From Pseudomonadota bacterium (GTDB taxonomy: Bacteria; Pseudomonadota; Alphaproteobacteria; Rhizobiales; Rhizobiaceae), in assembly GCA_023404095.1 (NCBI GenBank), contig JAEYDD010000002.1, positions 1 through 64,000 of the forward strand: a stretch of 64,000 nt of DNA. The letters are read 5' to 3'. Position 1 is the stretch's first letter; each line of letters opens with the position of its first letter. A model generated the notes under the pieces. The model was not told where the DNA came from and made no database searches. It saw only the letters and a program-made list of their open reading frames with translations. This document shows, piece by piece, positions 54,333 through 63,481 of the stretch. The position numbers and the translations under genes are program-made.

Positions 54333-55769
54333 ATGCCAGCCACCGCGCTCTCCCCCGACCTCGTTTCAAGGTTTGCGGCGATCACCGGGGAGGCCTATGC
54401 CCTGACCGACGCTTCCGCCGTTTCTCCCTATCTGGTGGAATCGCGCGGGCTCTATCACGGCACGACGCCGCTGGTCCTGCGTCCGGGAAACGTCGCCGAA
54501 GTCTCGGAAATCCTCAGGCTTGCCAGCGCGACAAAAACCGCGATCGTGCCGCAGGGAGGAAATACAGGCCATGTCGCCGGACAGATCCCGCGCGAAGGCC
54601 GGGCGGATGTGGTGCTGTCGCTTTCCCGCCTCAACCGCATCCGCGACGTCGATCCCGTCGGCAACGTGATCGTCGCCGATGCGGGATGCGTGCTGGCCGA
54701 TATCCAGCAGGCAGCCGAGGCGGTCGACCGGCTCTTTCCGCTGTCCCTCGGCTCTGAGGGAAGTTGCCAGATCGGCGGCAACCTCTCCAGCAATGCCGGC
54801 GGCACCGCCGTCCTGGCCTATGGCAACGCGCGCCAGCTTTGCCTCGGCCTCGAAGTGGTATTGCCCACCGGGGAGATCTGGGACGGCCTACGCCGCCTGA
54901 AAAAAGACAATACCGGATATGATCTGCGCGACCTCTTCATCGGCGCGGAAGGCACGCTGGGTGTCATCACCGGGGCCGTGCTGAAGCTCGTCCCGCGCCC
55001 CGCCGGCCACGAGGTCGCCTTTGCGGGATTGCGTTCGGTCGCCGACGCGCTTTCGCTGTTCGACAAGGCATCGCAACGCTGCGGGGCGGCTCTGACCGGC
55101 TTCGAACTGATGCCGCGCATCGGCGTCGACTTCACGACGCGCCACATTCCCGGCGTGCGCGACCCGCTGGCTGCCCGCCACGAGTGGTACGCGCTGATCG
55201 ACGTCTCGACGTCGGACAGCCCCGAAAGCGCCCGCCGCATGGTCGAGACACTGCTCGGCGAGGCGATCGGGCAGGATCTGGTGGAGGATGCCGTGATCGC
55301 GACCAGCGAGGAGCAACGGCGTGCCCTGTGGCACATGCGCGAAAGCATGTCGCCGGCGCAGAAGCCGGAGGGCGGATCGATCAAGCACGATGTTTCCGTG
55401 CCGGTCTCCAGCATCCCAGCCTTCATGGCCGAAGCGGACGCCGCCGTGGCCGCACTGATCCCGGGAGCGAGGATCTGCTCCTTCGGCCACATGGGCGACG
55501 GCAACATCCACTACAACATCTCCCAGCCCGTCGGTGCCGACAAGCAGGCGTTTCTCAACCGCTGGCGCGAGGTAAACGCCGTCGTGCATGCGATCGTACT
55601 GCGGTTCGGCGGTTCGATCTCGGCCGAGCACGGCATCGGCCAGTTGAAGCGGGACGAACTCGCCGAGGTCCGAGCGCCGATAGAAATCGAGCTGATGCGC
55701 CGGATCAAGCTCGCCTTCGATCCGGCCGGCATCATGAACCCCGACAAGGTGCTGCGCGCCGGCTCGTAA
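54333..55769 (+). CDS. FAD-linked D-2-hydroxyacid dehydrogenase
   Basis: A 478-aa FAD enzyme of the PCMH/FAD-oxidase-C family. The FAD-binding stretches are IVPQGGNTGHVAGQIPREG, FPLSLGSEGSCQIGGNLSSNAGG and FIGAEGTLGVITGAVLKLVPRP. The C-terminal metal and substrate site is HMGDGNIHYNIS, then GGSISAEHGIGQLKRDEL. D-2-hydroxyglutarate dehydrogenase is the closest common match; D-lactate or glycolate dehydrogenase cannot be excluded. It follows tsaC at once, and converges with the DUF1217 gene 39 bp away. Confidence 0.9.
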   Translation: MPATALSPDLVSRFAAITGEAYALTDASAVSPYLVESRGLYHGTTPLVLRPGNVAEVSEILRLASATKTAIVPQGGNTGHVAGQIPREGRADVVLSLSRLNRIRDVDPVGNVIVADAGCVLADIQQAAEAVDRLFPLSLGSEGSCQIGGNLSSNAGGTAVLAYGNARQLCLGLEVVLPTGEIWDGLRRLKKDNTGYDLRDLFIGAEGTLGVITGAVLKLVPRPAGHEVAFAGLRSVADALSLFDKASQRCGAALTGFELMPRIGVDFTTRHIPGVRDPLAARHEWYALIDVSTSDSPESARRMVETLLGEAIGQDLVEDAVIATSEEQRRALWHMRESMSPAQKPEGGSIKHDVSVPVSSIPAFMAEADAAVAALIPGARICSFGHMGDGNIHYNISQPVGADKQAFLNRWREVNAVVHAIVLRFGGSISAEHGIGQLKRDELAEVRAPIEIELMRRIKLAFDPAGIMNPDKVLRAGS

Positions 55770-55808
55770 GGCCTGATAACGTGACAAGAAGCGCGCGGCG
55801 TCGTGCGA

Positions 55809-58118
55809 TCAGCTGCCGCCGGTCCTCAACTGCGCCATCGAAAGCAGCGTGTCGGCGCTGATGCCCGCCGACGAGCCGCCAGCAAGGATCGACACTGCAG
55901 CCGACGTCTCGACATTGTTCTCCACGTCGAACAGCACGGCGAACTTGACGATCATCTTCTGGACCTTTTCCGGATCCTGCAGATCCTCCAGCTCAAGGTA
56001 ACGCTCGATCATCTCCGCCTGAGCATCGATGTCGGCGCTGCCGATATCGTCTGAAATGCCGTAGGTGATCTTGAACACCTCGTAGAGCGCATCGTCGGCG
56101 AGGATGTCGTAGGGGCTGGAGATGGTTCGCGCGAACCGCTCGAAATAGAGCGCCAGGCGAACGCCGGCATTGTCCTCGCCGGCCTCCGTCTCCATGGCCT
56201 GACGAACATAGTAGTCGAGCGTCTGATAGATGCCGCGGTCGGTCTGGACACCGGTCTTGTTTGCGTGATCGACATTGCCTTCGGCGTCGAAGTTGAAGGA
56301 GGCGACGATACTGCGGTAGCTGCGGTTGGCCTGCTGGTTGACGAAGCTGTCAGGATCGTCGAGATCCGAGGCGAAGATCTCCTCCATGAAACCCTCCGGG
56401 ACGGTCGTCGGATCGATGGCATTGGCCTCCAGCACGAAATTGACGAGCCGCGTGTCCGCGAGGAATTCCTTAAGGGAAGAGATCTTCTGCATCTCCGCGG
56501 CGTAGTACGATGCCTCTTCTGTCGCCTTTTCCTTGTCGTCAGCCGTTCCAAATCGGGATTTCTCGATGACATAGGCCTTCGAGACGATCTGGATCTCCGC
56601 CTCGGTTTGGGCCATCAGCGGTACGTCGATGTTGCCGGCGTCGTCGAAATTGAACGCCTTTGCCAGTTCGAGATAGCGGCTATCCTTCAACTGATACACA
56701 TAGCTTCTCGGATCGTTCAGGTCGCTGAGCAGGACGTTTTTGATCTTCCAGGCGCTCTCGGTGGAGGGATCGAGCCCGAACGCCTGCAGCGCCAACTTGT
56801 AGACGCTCGCGCTCGACATGAACTCCTTGACGGTGGTGACGTCACCGATCGCCGTCTTGTACTGGGAGATGAGCTTGGCGTCGGCGGCATCGTCCACGTC
56901 GTTGTAGTGGATCATGTAGCGGCGGTTGACCGAGGCGGTCTGGTCGGCCGTCTGCGCCACGTCGCCATCGGCCAGCGTGCCGTCGTCCTGGAAGTTGAAC
57001 GCCTTGGCGAGCGCCACGTAGCGCTCGTCGCCCTTGCCAATAGTGTATATGTAGCTGTCCGGATCGTCGGGATCGCTGGTGAGGATGTTCTTGATCGTCG
57101 CATCGACGATCGTGTAGCCGGTTAGCTCGTAAGCAACCCTGATGTAGTTCATGACGCGGCTGTCGCTCAGAAGTTCCGTAACCGTCGTGGCCGTCGCCAC
57201 CGCCTCCTCGAAATGCGCCTTGTTGAGCAGAGCGGCCGCCGAGGTCACGCGCGAATCCTGAAGCACGTATGCCTCATTTGTGGCGGCCTTCTGCTCGGCC
57301 GACTGGGCCAGGGTGCCAGCCGGCAACGTGCCGTCGGTGCTGAAATTGTAGGCGGCAGCCAACGCAAGATAGCTCTCGGCACGATTGATGGAAGACGTCC
57401 AGCTGGAGACCGACGCGTTGAGGGCGGCTCTTTCCGCACTGGTCAGCGTCGTGTTCTGCAACTGCGTCTTGGCGTCGGCGATATTGGCCTGGTATTGCGC
57501 GATGGCGGGGACGAAGGTCTGGTTGGCGTAGCTTTCCGGGTCGTCCAGATCGCTGGTCAACGTATTGCGAAGCGTCTCGTAGGAATAGTTGCTGGAGTCG
57601 ATTCCGAAGGCGGTGAAGAGATAGTCGCGCATGCGGTCGTTGCGCAGCAGCTGATCGACGTTGGTGACGCTGTCGATCACGATATTGTAGTAACGCGTCT
57701 CTTCCTGCTGGGCGGAACCGGCACTGTTCACATTGGCGGTATAGAGGCCGATCACGGCGTCCATCTGGGCATCGGACTGCGCAACCGCAGTTTCCCCCTG
57801 GAACGAGAACGACTGCGCGAACGTGCGATAGCGCGTATCCGTCAGCAGGTTGACGAAGCTGTTGTCGTCGGTCAGGTCGCTTTCGAGCACCTTTCGCATG
57901 AAGGCCTTGGCGTAGGCCATGTCCTCCAGCCCGTACGCCTTCATCGCGTAATTGTAGAGACGGTAGTCGTCGAGGAACTCGTCGACGGTCGAGACCTTGC
58001 CGATATTCTCCCTGTAGTAGGCCGCCTCGCGCGCGTTGTAGTTGTCCTGGGAAACGCGATTGAGCGACGTCAGGATGTCCTTGGTGATGAGGCTGTAGCT
58101 CGTATAGGTCGAAAGCAT
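55809..58118 (-). CDS. DUF1217 repeat protein, 769 aa
   Basis: A large soluble protein built of about six DUF1217 repeats. Each has a helical stretch ending in a line like SDLDDPxSYxxxxxDxRYxxLAxAFNFxxDG. Recognisable examples are VLLSDLNDPRSYVYQL, DSRYLELAKAFNFDDAG and IFASDLDDPDSFVNQQ. It starts MLSTYTSYSLITKDILTSLN (58118) and has no signal peptide. It ends ILAGGSSAGISADTLLSMAQ. Single-repeat relatives occur in rhizobial flagellar gene clusters, so a flagellar or secreted role is possible. No flagellar gene is nearby. Confidence 0.88.
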   Translation of the reverse strand: MLSTYTSYSLITKDILTSLNRVSQDNYNAREAAYYRENIGKVSTVDEFLDDYRLYNYAMKAYGLEDMAYAKAFMRKVLESDLTDDNSFVNLLTDTRYRTFAQSFSFQGETAVAQSDAQMDAVIGLYTANVNSAGSAQQEETRYYNIVIDSVTNVDQLLRNDRMRDYLFTAFGIDSSNYSYETLRNTLTSDLDDPESYANQTFVPAIAQYQANIADAKTQLQNTTLTSAERAALNASVSSWTSSINRAESYLALAAAYNFSTDGTLPAGTLAQSAEQKAATNEAYVLQDSRVTSAAALLNKAHFEEAVATATTVTELLSDSRVMNYIRVAYELTGYTIVDATIKNILTSDPDDPDSYIYTIGKGDERYVALAKAFNFQDDGTLADGDVAQTADQTASVNRRYMIHYNDVDDAADAKLISQYKTAIGDVTTVKEFMSSASVYKLALQAFGLDPSTESAWKIKNVLLSDLNDPRSYVYQLKDSRYLELAKAFNFDDAGNIDVPLMAQTEAEIQIVSKAYVIEKSRFGTADDKEKATEEASYYAAEMQKISSLKEFLADTRLVNFVLEANAIDPTTVPEGFMEEIFASDLDDPDSFVNQQANRSYRSIVASFNFDAEGNVDHANKTGVQTDRGIYQTLDYYVRQAMETEAGEDNAGVRLALYFERFARTISSPYDILADDALYEVFKITYGISDDIGSADIDAQAEMIERYLELEDLQDPEKVQKMIVKFAVLFDVENNVETSAAVSILAGGSSAGISADTLLSMAQLRTGGS

Positions 58119-58411
58119 CGATTGACTATTCCCTTTGGACCGGGGCGGCGGCCGCACAAAAGCGCGCATGAAAGGCGCACTTTCGCATTGTGGGGAACCA
58201 GCCTTGTCCGGGGCTTTCGGCGGGACGCATTCACCAATCGGAAACCCTCGAAATCCGGCATTTGATAACCATCCGGCGGGGCAAAGCTTTCTTAACCGCG
58301 ATTTTTAAGCCGGGCGGAACGCGCGGCCCGTAATCTTCACGCCATAGAGGACGCAAAGTCCCGAAGAGAAGACGGGAAACCGGCTCTCAAGGAAGACAAG
58401 GGTGAAAGACA

Positions 58412-58978
58412 ATGCTGAACACCGTTACCAAGCCGGCATGGGCCGGAAGCACACTGCGGCTCGATCCGAAGCGCTTTCCGCAACAGACAAGCTACGCGCT
58501 GCGCAACGAGACGGGTGACGTGACGATCACGCTCGACGAACGCGGCGCGGTGCTGCGCAAGATCCTTCCCTCCAGCGGCCTGCCGCTTTCGATCGCCTTG
58601 CCGGCGCGCGCCTTCAAGGGCGTCGCCGCCCGTGCAATCGACCACGGCAACGGCGAAGTCACCGTGACGCTCGAGCTTCATCACGACGATCCGGATCTGT
58701 GCATCCCGCTTCTCGTCGCCCATGACCTTTGCGACATCGCCGCAGACTGGCGCAGCTGGGCCGAGGCCTACCGGATTCCCATGCTGATGGTCGAAGCCGA
58801 TGGTGTCGCCCGGCCGCTGGAGATGCATCTCGGCTCCATTCCCGCCCGCCCCGCGCGGCAGCGCCGCCGCCACTCCTACTTCGTCGACCGCCGGCCGCGC
58901 TTCCTGGTGCGCCGCTCGACCGGCGACCTGGGACTGAAGATGAAGATCAACGGCACAGAGATCATCGCGCGCCGATAA
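58412..58978 (+). CDS. DUF6101-like hypothetical protein
   Basis: A 188-aa protein, soluble by prediction. It begins MLNTVTKPAWAGSTLRLDPKRFPQ. The central part is beta-rich (GDVTITLDERGAVLRKI, NGEVTVTLELHHDDPDLCIPLLVAHD). The C-terminal stretch is basic (RPARQRRRHSYFVDRRPRFLVRR), which might contact nucleic acid or membrane lipid. It resembles the DUF6101 group of Rhizobiales; no function is known. A GGTGAAAG precedes the ATG. It is divergent from the DUF1217 gene and followed by a strong hairpin. Confidence 0.75.
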   Translation: MLNTVTKPAWAGSTLRLDPKRFPQQTSYALRNETGDVTITLDERGAVLRKILPSSGLPLSIALPARAFKGVAARAIDHGNGEVTVTLELHHDDPDLCIPLLVAHDLCDIAADWRSWAEAYRIPMLMVEADGVARPLEMHLGSIPARPARQRRRHSYFVDRRPRFLVRRSTGDLGLKMKINGTEIIARR

Positions 58979-58997
58979 GGTGCTACGCCCAATCGTG

Positions 58998-59026
58998 CAG
59001 AAGGCCGCCCGGTGGGCGGCCTTCTG
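58998..59026. terminator. Strong bidirectional hairpin terminator
   Basis: A perfect 13-bp stem CAGAAGGCCGCCC / GGGCGGCCTTCTG around a 3-base loop lies between the convergent DUF6101-like gene and ubiA. It is 19 bp after the first and 26 bp past the second. There is no long T run, but the stem is very stable and symmetric in both directions. Confidence 0.75.
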
Positions 59027-59052
59027 GTATGGGCTGCGTGGTACTGAAACGC

Positions 59053-60006
59053 CTAGACGACCGCCAGCGCTGCGAGCAGACCGAGAAAGACGACCAGACC
59101 GACGATATTGTTGAACTTGAACAGCGCCAGGCACTGGTCGGGGTCATCGATGTCGATGGTGACGATCTGCCAGAGCAACAGGGCTGCAGCCAAAAACAGG
59201 CCGATATAGGCGAGAACGCCGACGCCGGCGAGCGCATAGGAAACGCCGATCAGGAACACGGTCAGGCCGTAGAGTGCGACCAGCCACCGGCGGGTCCGAT
59301 CGCCGAAGAGGCGTGCGGTGGAACGCACGCCGATCAGGGCGTCGTCCTCCTTGTCCTGATGGGCATAGATGGTGTCGTAGCCGATGGTCCAGGCGACGGC
59401 GGCGACATAGAGCGCCAGGGCCGCCAGAGACACATTGCCGAACTGCGCCGACCATCCCATCAAAGCGCCCCAAGAAAACGCCAGCCCGAGGAAGAACTGA
59501 GGCCAGTCGGTGAAGCGCTTGGCGAAAGGATAGACCGCCACGATCGCCAGCGAAGTGATGCCGAGCACCACCGAGAACAGGTTGAACTGCAGCAGCACCA
59601 CAAGCCCCACAAACGCCTGCAGCACGATGAACAGCTTGGCCTGTCCGCGCGTCACCCGTCCCGAAGGCAGCGGGCGCGAACGCGTGCGCGCCACAGCCTT
59701 GTCGATCTCGTGGTCGACGAGATCGTTGTAGGTGCAGCCGGCGCCGCGCATGGCGATCGATCCGACGATGAACAGGAGAAGGTGCCAGAGAAACTCCGAG
59801 GCTGAGTAGGCCGCACTTGCCCGCGCCACGTTGGCGGCCAGTGCCGCCGACCACAGGCACGGCCACATCAGCAGTTGCCACCCGATCGGCCGGTCCCACC
59901 GGGCAAGCTGCGCATAGGGCCACAGCGATCGCGGCAAGACGCGATAGACCCAATTGTTGGAGGGAGCGTCGACGACGCGCCCGGAATCGGAAGGATTGGT
60001 GCTCAT
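59053..60006 (-). CDS. ubiA: 4-hydroxybenzoate polyprenyltransferase
   Basis: A 317-aa membrane prenyltransferase for ubiquinone. The first Asp-rich motif is GCTYNDLVDHEIDKAVARTRSRP and the second is IGYDTIYAHQDKEDDALIG. About nine hydrophobic segments are visible. It starts MSTNPSDSGRVVDAPSNNWVYRVLP. The quinone made here feeds the respiratory chain upstream of the aa3 oxidase. It is transcribed after the MipA gene in the same direction, 56 bp away. Confidence 0.95.
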   Translation of the reverse strand: MSTNPSDSGRVVDAPSNNWVYRVLPRSLWPYAQLARWDRPIGWQLLMWPCLWSAALAANVARASAAYSASEFLWHLLLFIVGSIAMRGAGCTYNDLVDHEIDKAVARTRSRPLPSGRVTRGQAKLFIVLQAFVGLVVLLQFNLFSVVLGITSLAIVAVYPFAKRFTDWPQFFLGLAFSWGALMGWSAQFGNVSLAALALYVAAVAWTIGYDTIYAHQDKEDDALIGVRSTARLFGDRTRRWLVALYGLTVFLIGVSYALAGVGVLAYIGLFLAAALLLWQIVTIDIDDPDQCLALFKFNNIVGLVVFLGLLAALAVV

Positions 60007-60062
60007 GCGTCTAGTTCGCAGCCCGTCCGGCCGCGGTCAAGCACCGATGCACGGCTCCTGCC

Positions 60063-60866
60063 CTACGGCAGGGTGAAGCCGAACTTGTAGGTCGCCCCGA
60101 CGCCGACCAGGAACTGGTTGCGGTCGCCGCGTTCGCGCACGAGGCTGGAATCGCCGGCCGGTCCGGTCAGGCGCGAATATTCGGCAAAGACGCTGGTGGC
60201 GATCTTTTCCGTCGTCTGCCAGTTGACCGCGCCGCCGACGCCGACGGACTGCACGCCGCCGCCCGGATCGTACTCCGACAGCCCCGATGCCGCGGACTCC
60301 TTCGCGTTGACGCCATAGTAGGCGTCCATGTAATCGCTCGACGCGAGCGAAATGCGCGGACCGCCTGACACGCGCACGCCCGGAACGACGTCCATGAACG
60401 CATCGGCGGCGATATCGGCGACAAGGCCGGTGTGGCTGCGGATGCCCTGGCGCACTTCCGCGCGCAGGCGCAGCCAGTCGGTCGGATAGACCTCGGCAAA
60501 ACCGCCGAGCTCCACGCCGAATTCGATGTCGTTCAGCCCTTTCAGGTCGGACGAGGTGTCGTCGTCGCGCGGCATGATCAGCTTGCCCGCGACGCCCGCA
60601 CGCACGGCCCCGGTATCGTAGAGCGAGAAGGAGGCGCTATCGTTGCGCGAGGTGAAGCGGGTGACGTTGCCGGCTCTGCCGAGCGAGATCAGCGGCGATG
60701 CCTGAAGCAAGTAGTCGCTCGACCCCTTGTAGCGGGGTGCCACGAAGCCTTCCGCGCCCAGCGTCAGGTACCAATCACCCGACCACCAGTGCTCCCTTTC
60801 GCCAGCCTGCGCGAAAACGGGCGCTGCAAGGACAAGGGCAACGGACAGGGCAAGGGACTTGGGCAT
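60063..60866 (-). CDS. MipA/OmpV family outer membrane protein
   Basis: A 267-aa beta-barrel protein. A signal peptide (MPKSLALSVALVLAAPVFAQAG) precedes a barrel with the start WYLTLGAEGFVAPRYKGS, alternating polar/hydrophobic strands, and a C-terminal VGVGATYKFGFTLP ending in a strand as in outer membrane proteins. MipA of E. coli helps place murein enzymes; OmpV is a porin-like relative. Here the role is unknown. The frame extends to 60914, but the signal sequence supports ATG 60866. Confidence 0.88.
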   Translation of the reverse strand: MPKSLALSVALVLAAPVFAQAGEREHWWSGDWYLTLGAEGFVAPRYKGSSDYLLQASPLISLGRAGNVTRFTSRNDSASFSLYDTGAVRAGVAGKLIMPRDDDTSSDLKGLNDIEFGVELGGFAEVYPTDWLRLRAEVRQGIRSHTGLVADIAADAFMDVVPGVRVSGGPRISLASSDYMDAYYGVNAKESAASGLSEYDPGGGVQSVGVGGAVNWQTTEKIATSVFAEYSRLTGPAGDSSLVRERGDRNQFLVGVGATYKFGFTLP

Positions 60867-61069
60867 ACGCAAGATAAAGCCTCGGAAAACCAATACCTGG
60901 AGGGGGATTCGCATGGTGCGATTCCATCGATGATTGCGGACATTAGCCGGGTTTGGTTACCGGCGCACTAACCAATTTGGTGCGGATCGGCGCGATCCGC
61001 TGCAAAAACGCATGGAACCTATTCCCGTCGGCCGCATTCCCGCTTCGGTTCCCCAGCAGGAGTAAGTTC

Positions 61070-61279
61070 ATGAACGCCAGCATGATGGAATTGAAAGTGA
61101 ATGCCATCCGGTGCGACGTAGGCCTCAGCGTCGCCGAAAAGATCATGCGGCTGGAGCGCCTGCGAAACGCCGCATTCGCCATCCGCTCGACAGACGGGGC
61201 CGGCCGGAATGCCATCGAGTACGGTTGGTGCCAGGACGTGCATCTCGTCGAGATCGAACTGAAAAAGCTCTCCTCCTGA
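61070..61279 (+). CDS. 69-aa hypothetical protein
   Basis: A small gene with GGAG at 7-bp spacing before ATG 61070. The protein begins MNASMMELKVNAIRCDVGLS, then EKIMRLERLRNAAFAIRSTDGAGRNA, and ends VEIELKKLSS. It has no signal peptide or membrane helix. I do not recognise a family. The start is inside a longer open frame whose first part (from 60953) has no coding look. It is a lone gene in the gap before purD and divergent from mipA. Confidence 0.6.
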   Translation: MNASMMELKVNAIRCDVGLSVAEKIMRLERLRNAAFAIRSTDGAGRNAIEYGWCQDVHLVEIELKKLSS

Positions 61280-61440
61280 CCCGCCTTGCGACCGGGCAAG
61301 CCCCGTTCAACCTAAGCGTCTCTTTCCGGTCATCCCCGTATTTGCCGCCGCTTATGCCGCGACCGGTCCCCGCTGCCCTTGACCTTTGCCGTTTGCCCGC
61401 TTAACCCGCGGGCAGACGCGGATTTGCAGGGGATATGGCT

Positions 61441-62712
61441 ATGAAGGTTCTGTTGATCGGTTCGGGCGGGCGCGAGCACGCATTGGCCTGGAAGCTTGCC
61501 CAGTCGCCGCTGCTGACGAAGCTCTACGCCGCGCCGGGCAATCCCGGCATGGCCGAATGCGCAACGCTCGTCGCGCTCGACATCGAAGACCACGCCGCCG
61601 TATCCGCCTTCTGCCGCGACAACGGCGTCAGCTTCGTCGTCGTCGGCCCCGAGGCGCCGCTGGTGGCGGGAATCGCCGACCTGCTGCGCGCCGATGGCCT
61701 GGATGTCTTCGGTCCTTCGGCCGCAGCAGCCCAGCTCGAAGGTTCCAAGGGCTTCACCAAGGATCTCTGCGCCAAGTACGACATTCCGACCGGCGCCTAC
61801 CGCCGCTTCACCGATGCCGCCGCAGCCAAGGCCTATGTCCAGGCCGAGGGCGCGCCGATCGTCATCAAGGCAGACGGCCTTGCCGCCGGCAAGGGCGTCA
61901 CCGTGGCGATGGCGCTCGATGAGGCGCTTGCCGCCATCGACGACTGCTTCGACGGCGCGTTCGGCGCGGCGGGTGCCGAGGTGGTGGTCGAGGCCTTCCT
62001 CGACGGCGAGGAAGCAAGCTTCTTCTGCCTGTGCGACGGCACCAACGCCCTGCCGCTCGCATCCGCGCAGGATCACAAGCGCGTCGGCGACGGCGATACC
62101 GGCCCCAATACCGGCGGCATGGGCGCCTACTCCCCCGCCCCTGTGATGACGCCGGAAATGGTCGAGCGGACGATGAAGGAGATCATCGAGCCGACGATCC
62201 GCGGCATGGCCGCCGACGGCCATCCCTTCAGCGGCGTTCTCTTCGCCGGCCTGATGATCACGCATAAGGGGCCGGAACTGATCGAATACAACGTGCGCTT
62301 CGGCGATCCCGAATGCCAGGTCCTGATGATGCGGCTTCAAAGCGACCTTTTGGCGCTGCTGCATGCGGCCGCGACCGGCACGCTCGACCAAGTGGATGCC
62401 GACTGGAAGGCAGCGACGGCGCTGACGGTGGTGCTGGCCTCGAAGGGCTATCCCGCCTCATACGACAAGAACACGCCGATCGACTTCATTCCCGCCGACG
62501 GGGATGCCACCAAGGTGTTTCATGCCGGCACAGCCCTGAAGGACGGCAAGCTGGTCGCGACCGGCGGCCGGGTCCTGAACGCTACCGCCGTGGCACCGAC
62601 GGTGGCCGGTGCCCAGGCCGCCGCCTATGCGCTGGCTGACGCGGTGAAATGGGACAACGGCTTCTGCCGCCGCGATATCGGCTGGCGGGCCGTGGCGCGC
62701 GAAAAGGCTTGA
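61441..62712 (+). CDS. purD: Phosphoribosylamine-glycine ligase
   Basis: A 423-aa GARS enzyme of purine synthesis, an ATP-grasp ligase. KVLLIGSGGREHALAWKLAQSP is the standard N-terminus. The ATP-grasp site has APIVIKADGLAAGKGVTVA, and HKRVGDGDTGPNTGGMGAYSPAP with YNVRFGDPECQVLMMR is diagnostic. ATG 61441 is favoured because AGGGG lies 8 bp upstream; ATG 61435 is only 2 bp from it. It uses glycine, which gbcAB may help supply. It ends about 190 bp before the HPE1-like gene. Confidence 0.96.
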   Translation: MKVLLIGSGGREHALAWKLAQSPLLTKLYAAPGNPGMAECATLVALDIEDHAAVSAFCRDNGVSFVVVGPEAPLVAGIADLLRADGLDVFGPSAAAAQLEGSKGFTKDLCAKYDIPTGAYRRFTDAAAAKAYVQAEGAPIVIKADGLAAGKGVTVAMALDEALAAIDDCFDGAFGAAGAEVVVEAFLDGEEASFFCLCDGTNALPLASAQDHKRVGDGDTGPNTGGMGAYSPAPVMTPEMVERTMKEIIEPTIRGMAADGHPFSGVLFAGLMITHKGPELIEYNVRFGDPECQVLMMRLQSDLLALLHAAATGTLDQVDADWKAATALTVVLASKGYPASYDKNTPIDFIPADGDATKVFHAGTALKDGKLVATGGRVLNATAVAPTVAGAQAAAYALADAVKWDNGFCRRDIGWRAVAREKA

Positions 62713-62904
62713 GCCGAATTTGCGTTGATCGGCCCCAATCAACCGTATCATTCAATTTTTACCAATTCTCCTGACCGGAACGTAACGGAAAGCGCATATT
62801 CTTTCTGTCGCTCTGCTGCATGAGGCCGAAATTCCGGCGATGTCGGAACCGGCCGCGTACAGCCCCACGTTTCACTGCGCCGCTGGCGCGATGGAGAACC
62901 GACG

Positions 62905-63375
62905 ATGCGCAGCCTCTTGCCGATTCTTGCCTGTGCGCTTGCCGCCACGCCTGCGACTGCTTCCTCGATCCAGCCGGTGACGGGCGGCAACAAGGGCCAG
63001 GGCAGTGTCGCCACGGTCTCCTGCGCTCAATGCCCGCCGCTGAAGGAAAAGGAAAAGAGCAACTCCTACGTGGTGCCCGAAATCGAGCCCGGCACGCAGA
63101 AGGTCGAGATCCGCGAAGTCGGCGGCGAGCGGAAGATCTTCCGCAGCGAGGCCTGGCTCGGCGGGTCGCCGGTGCTCTTCGTCACCAAGGCGCCGGAAGG
63201 GCCGGTGGATACGGCCGAAATGCCGAAGGAAGACGCCGAGACGGTGGATACGGCCGCAACGACCGGCGCCGTCGAAGGCGAGGCCGCACGGCTTGCGGTG
63301 ACCGCCTCGGCGAGCGCTCCGCCCCCCTCCTCACGCGAGCTTGATGCGTCCGCGTTTGAACTTCGCCTCAATTGA
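62905..63375 (+). CDS. HPE1-like small secreted protein
   Basis: A 156-aa exported protein with signal peptide MRSLLPILACALAATPATASS. The mature part begins SIQPVTGGNKGQGSVATVSC, then CPPLKEKEKSNSYVVPEIEPG, and keeps the SEAWLGGSPVLFVTK stretch. It has a CxxC pair (SCAQCPP). This is the pattern of Rhizobium proteins labelled plant virulence effector HPE1-like; that name reflects homology, not shown function. The last 60 residues are low-complexity and Ala/Glu-rich. GGAG precedes the ATG. Confidence 0.75.
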   Translation: MRSLLPILACALAATPATASSIQPVTGGNKGQGSVATVSCAQCPPLKEKEKSNSYVVPEIEPGTQKVEIREVGGERKIFRSEAWLGGSPVLFVTKAPEGPVDTAEMPKEDAETVDTAATTGAVEGEAARLAVTASASAPPPSSRELDASAFELRLN

Positions 63376-63447
63376 TCCCATATTAGTGCGGTTCCCTGCC
63401 CCATCGGTCCCTCCAGGCCGGTCGGGTCTCCGTCTCAGGACGGATGC

Positions 63448-63479
63448 CTTGCGCCCCTGAAGAGAAGCAGGGGCGCAAG
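63448..63479. terminator. Hairpin between convergent HPE1-like and DUF523 genes
   Basis: A perfect 12-bp stem CTTGCGCCCCTG / CAGGGGCGCAAG with an 8-base loop. It lies 73 bp after the HPE1-like gene and ends 2 bp past the DUF523 stop. There is no T tract; it is a likely bidirectional barrier. Confidence 0.6.
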
Positions 63480-63481
63480 TG

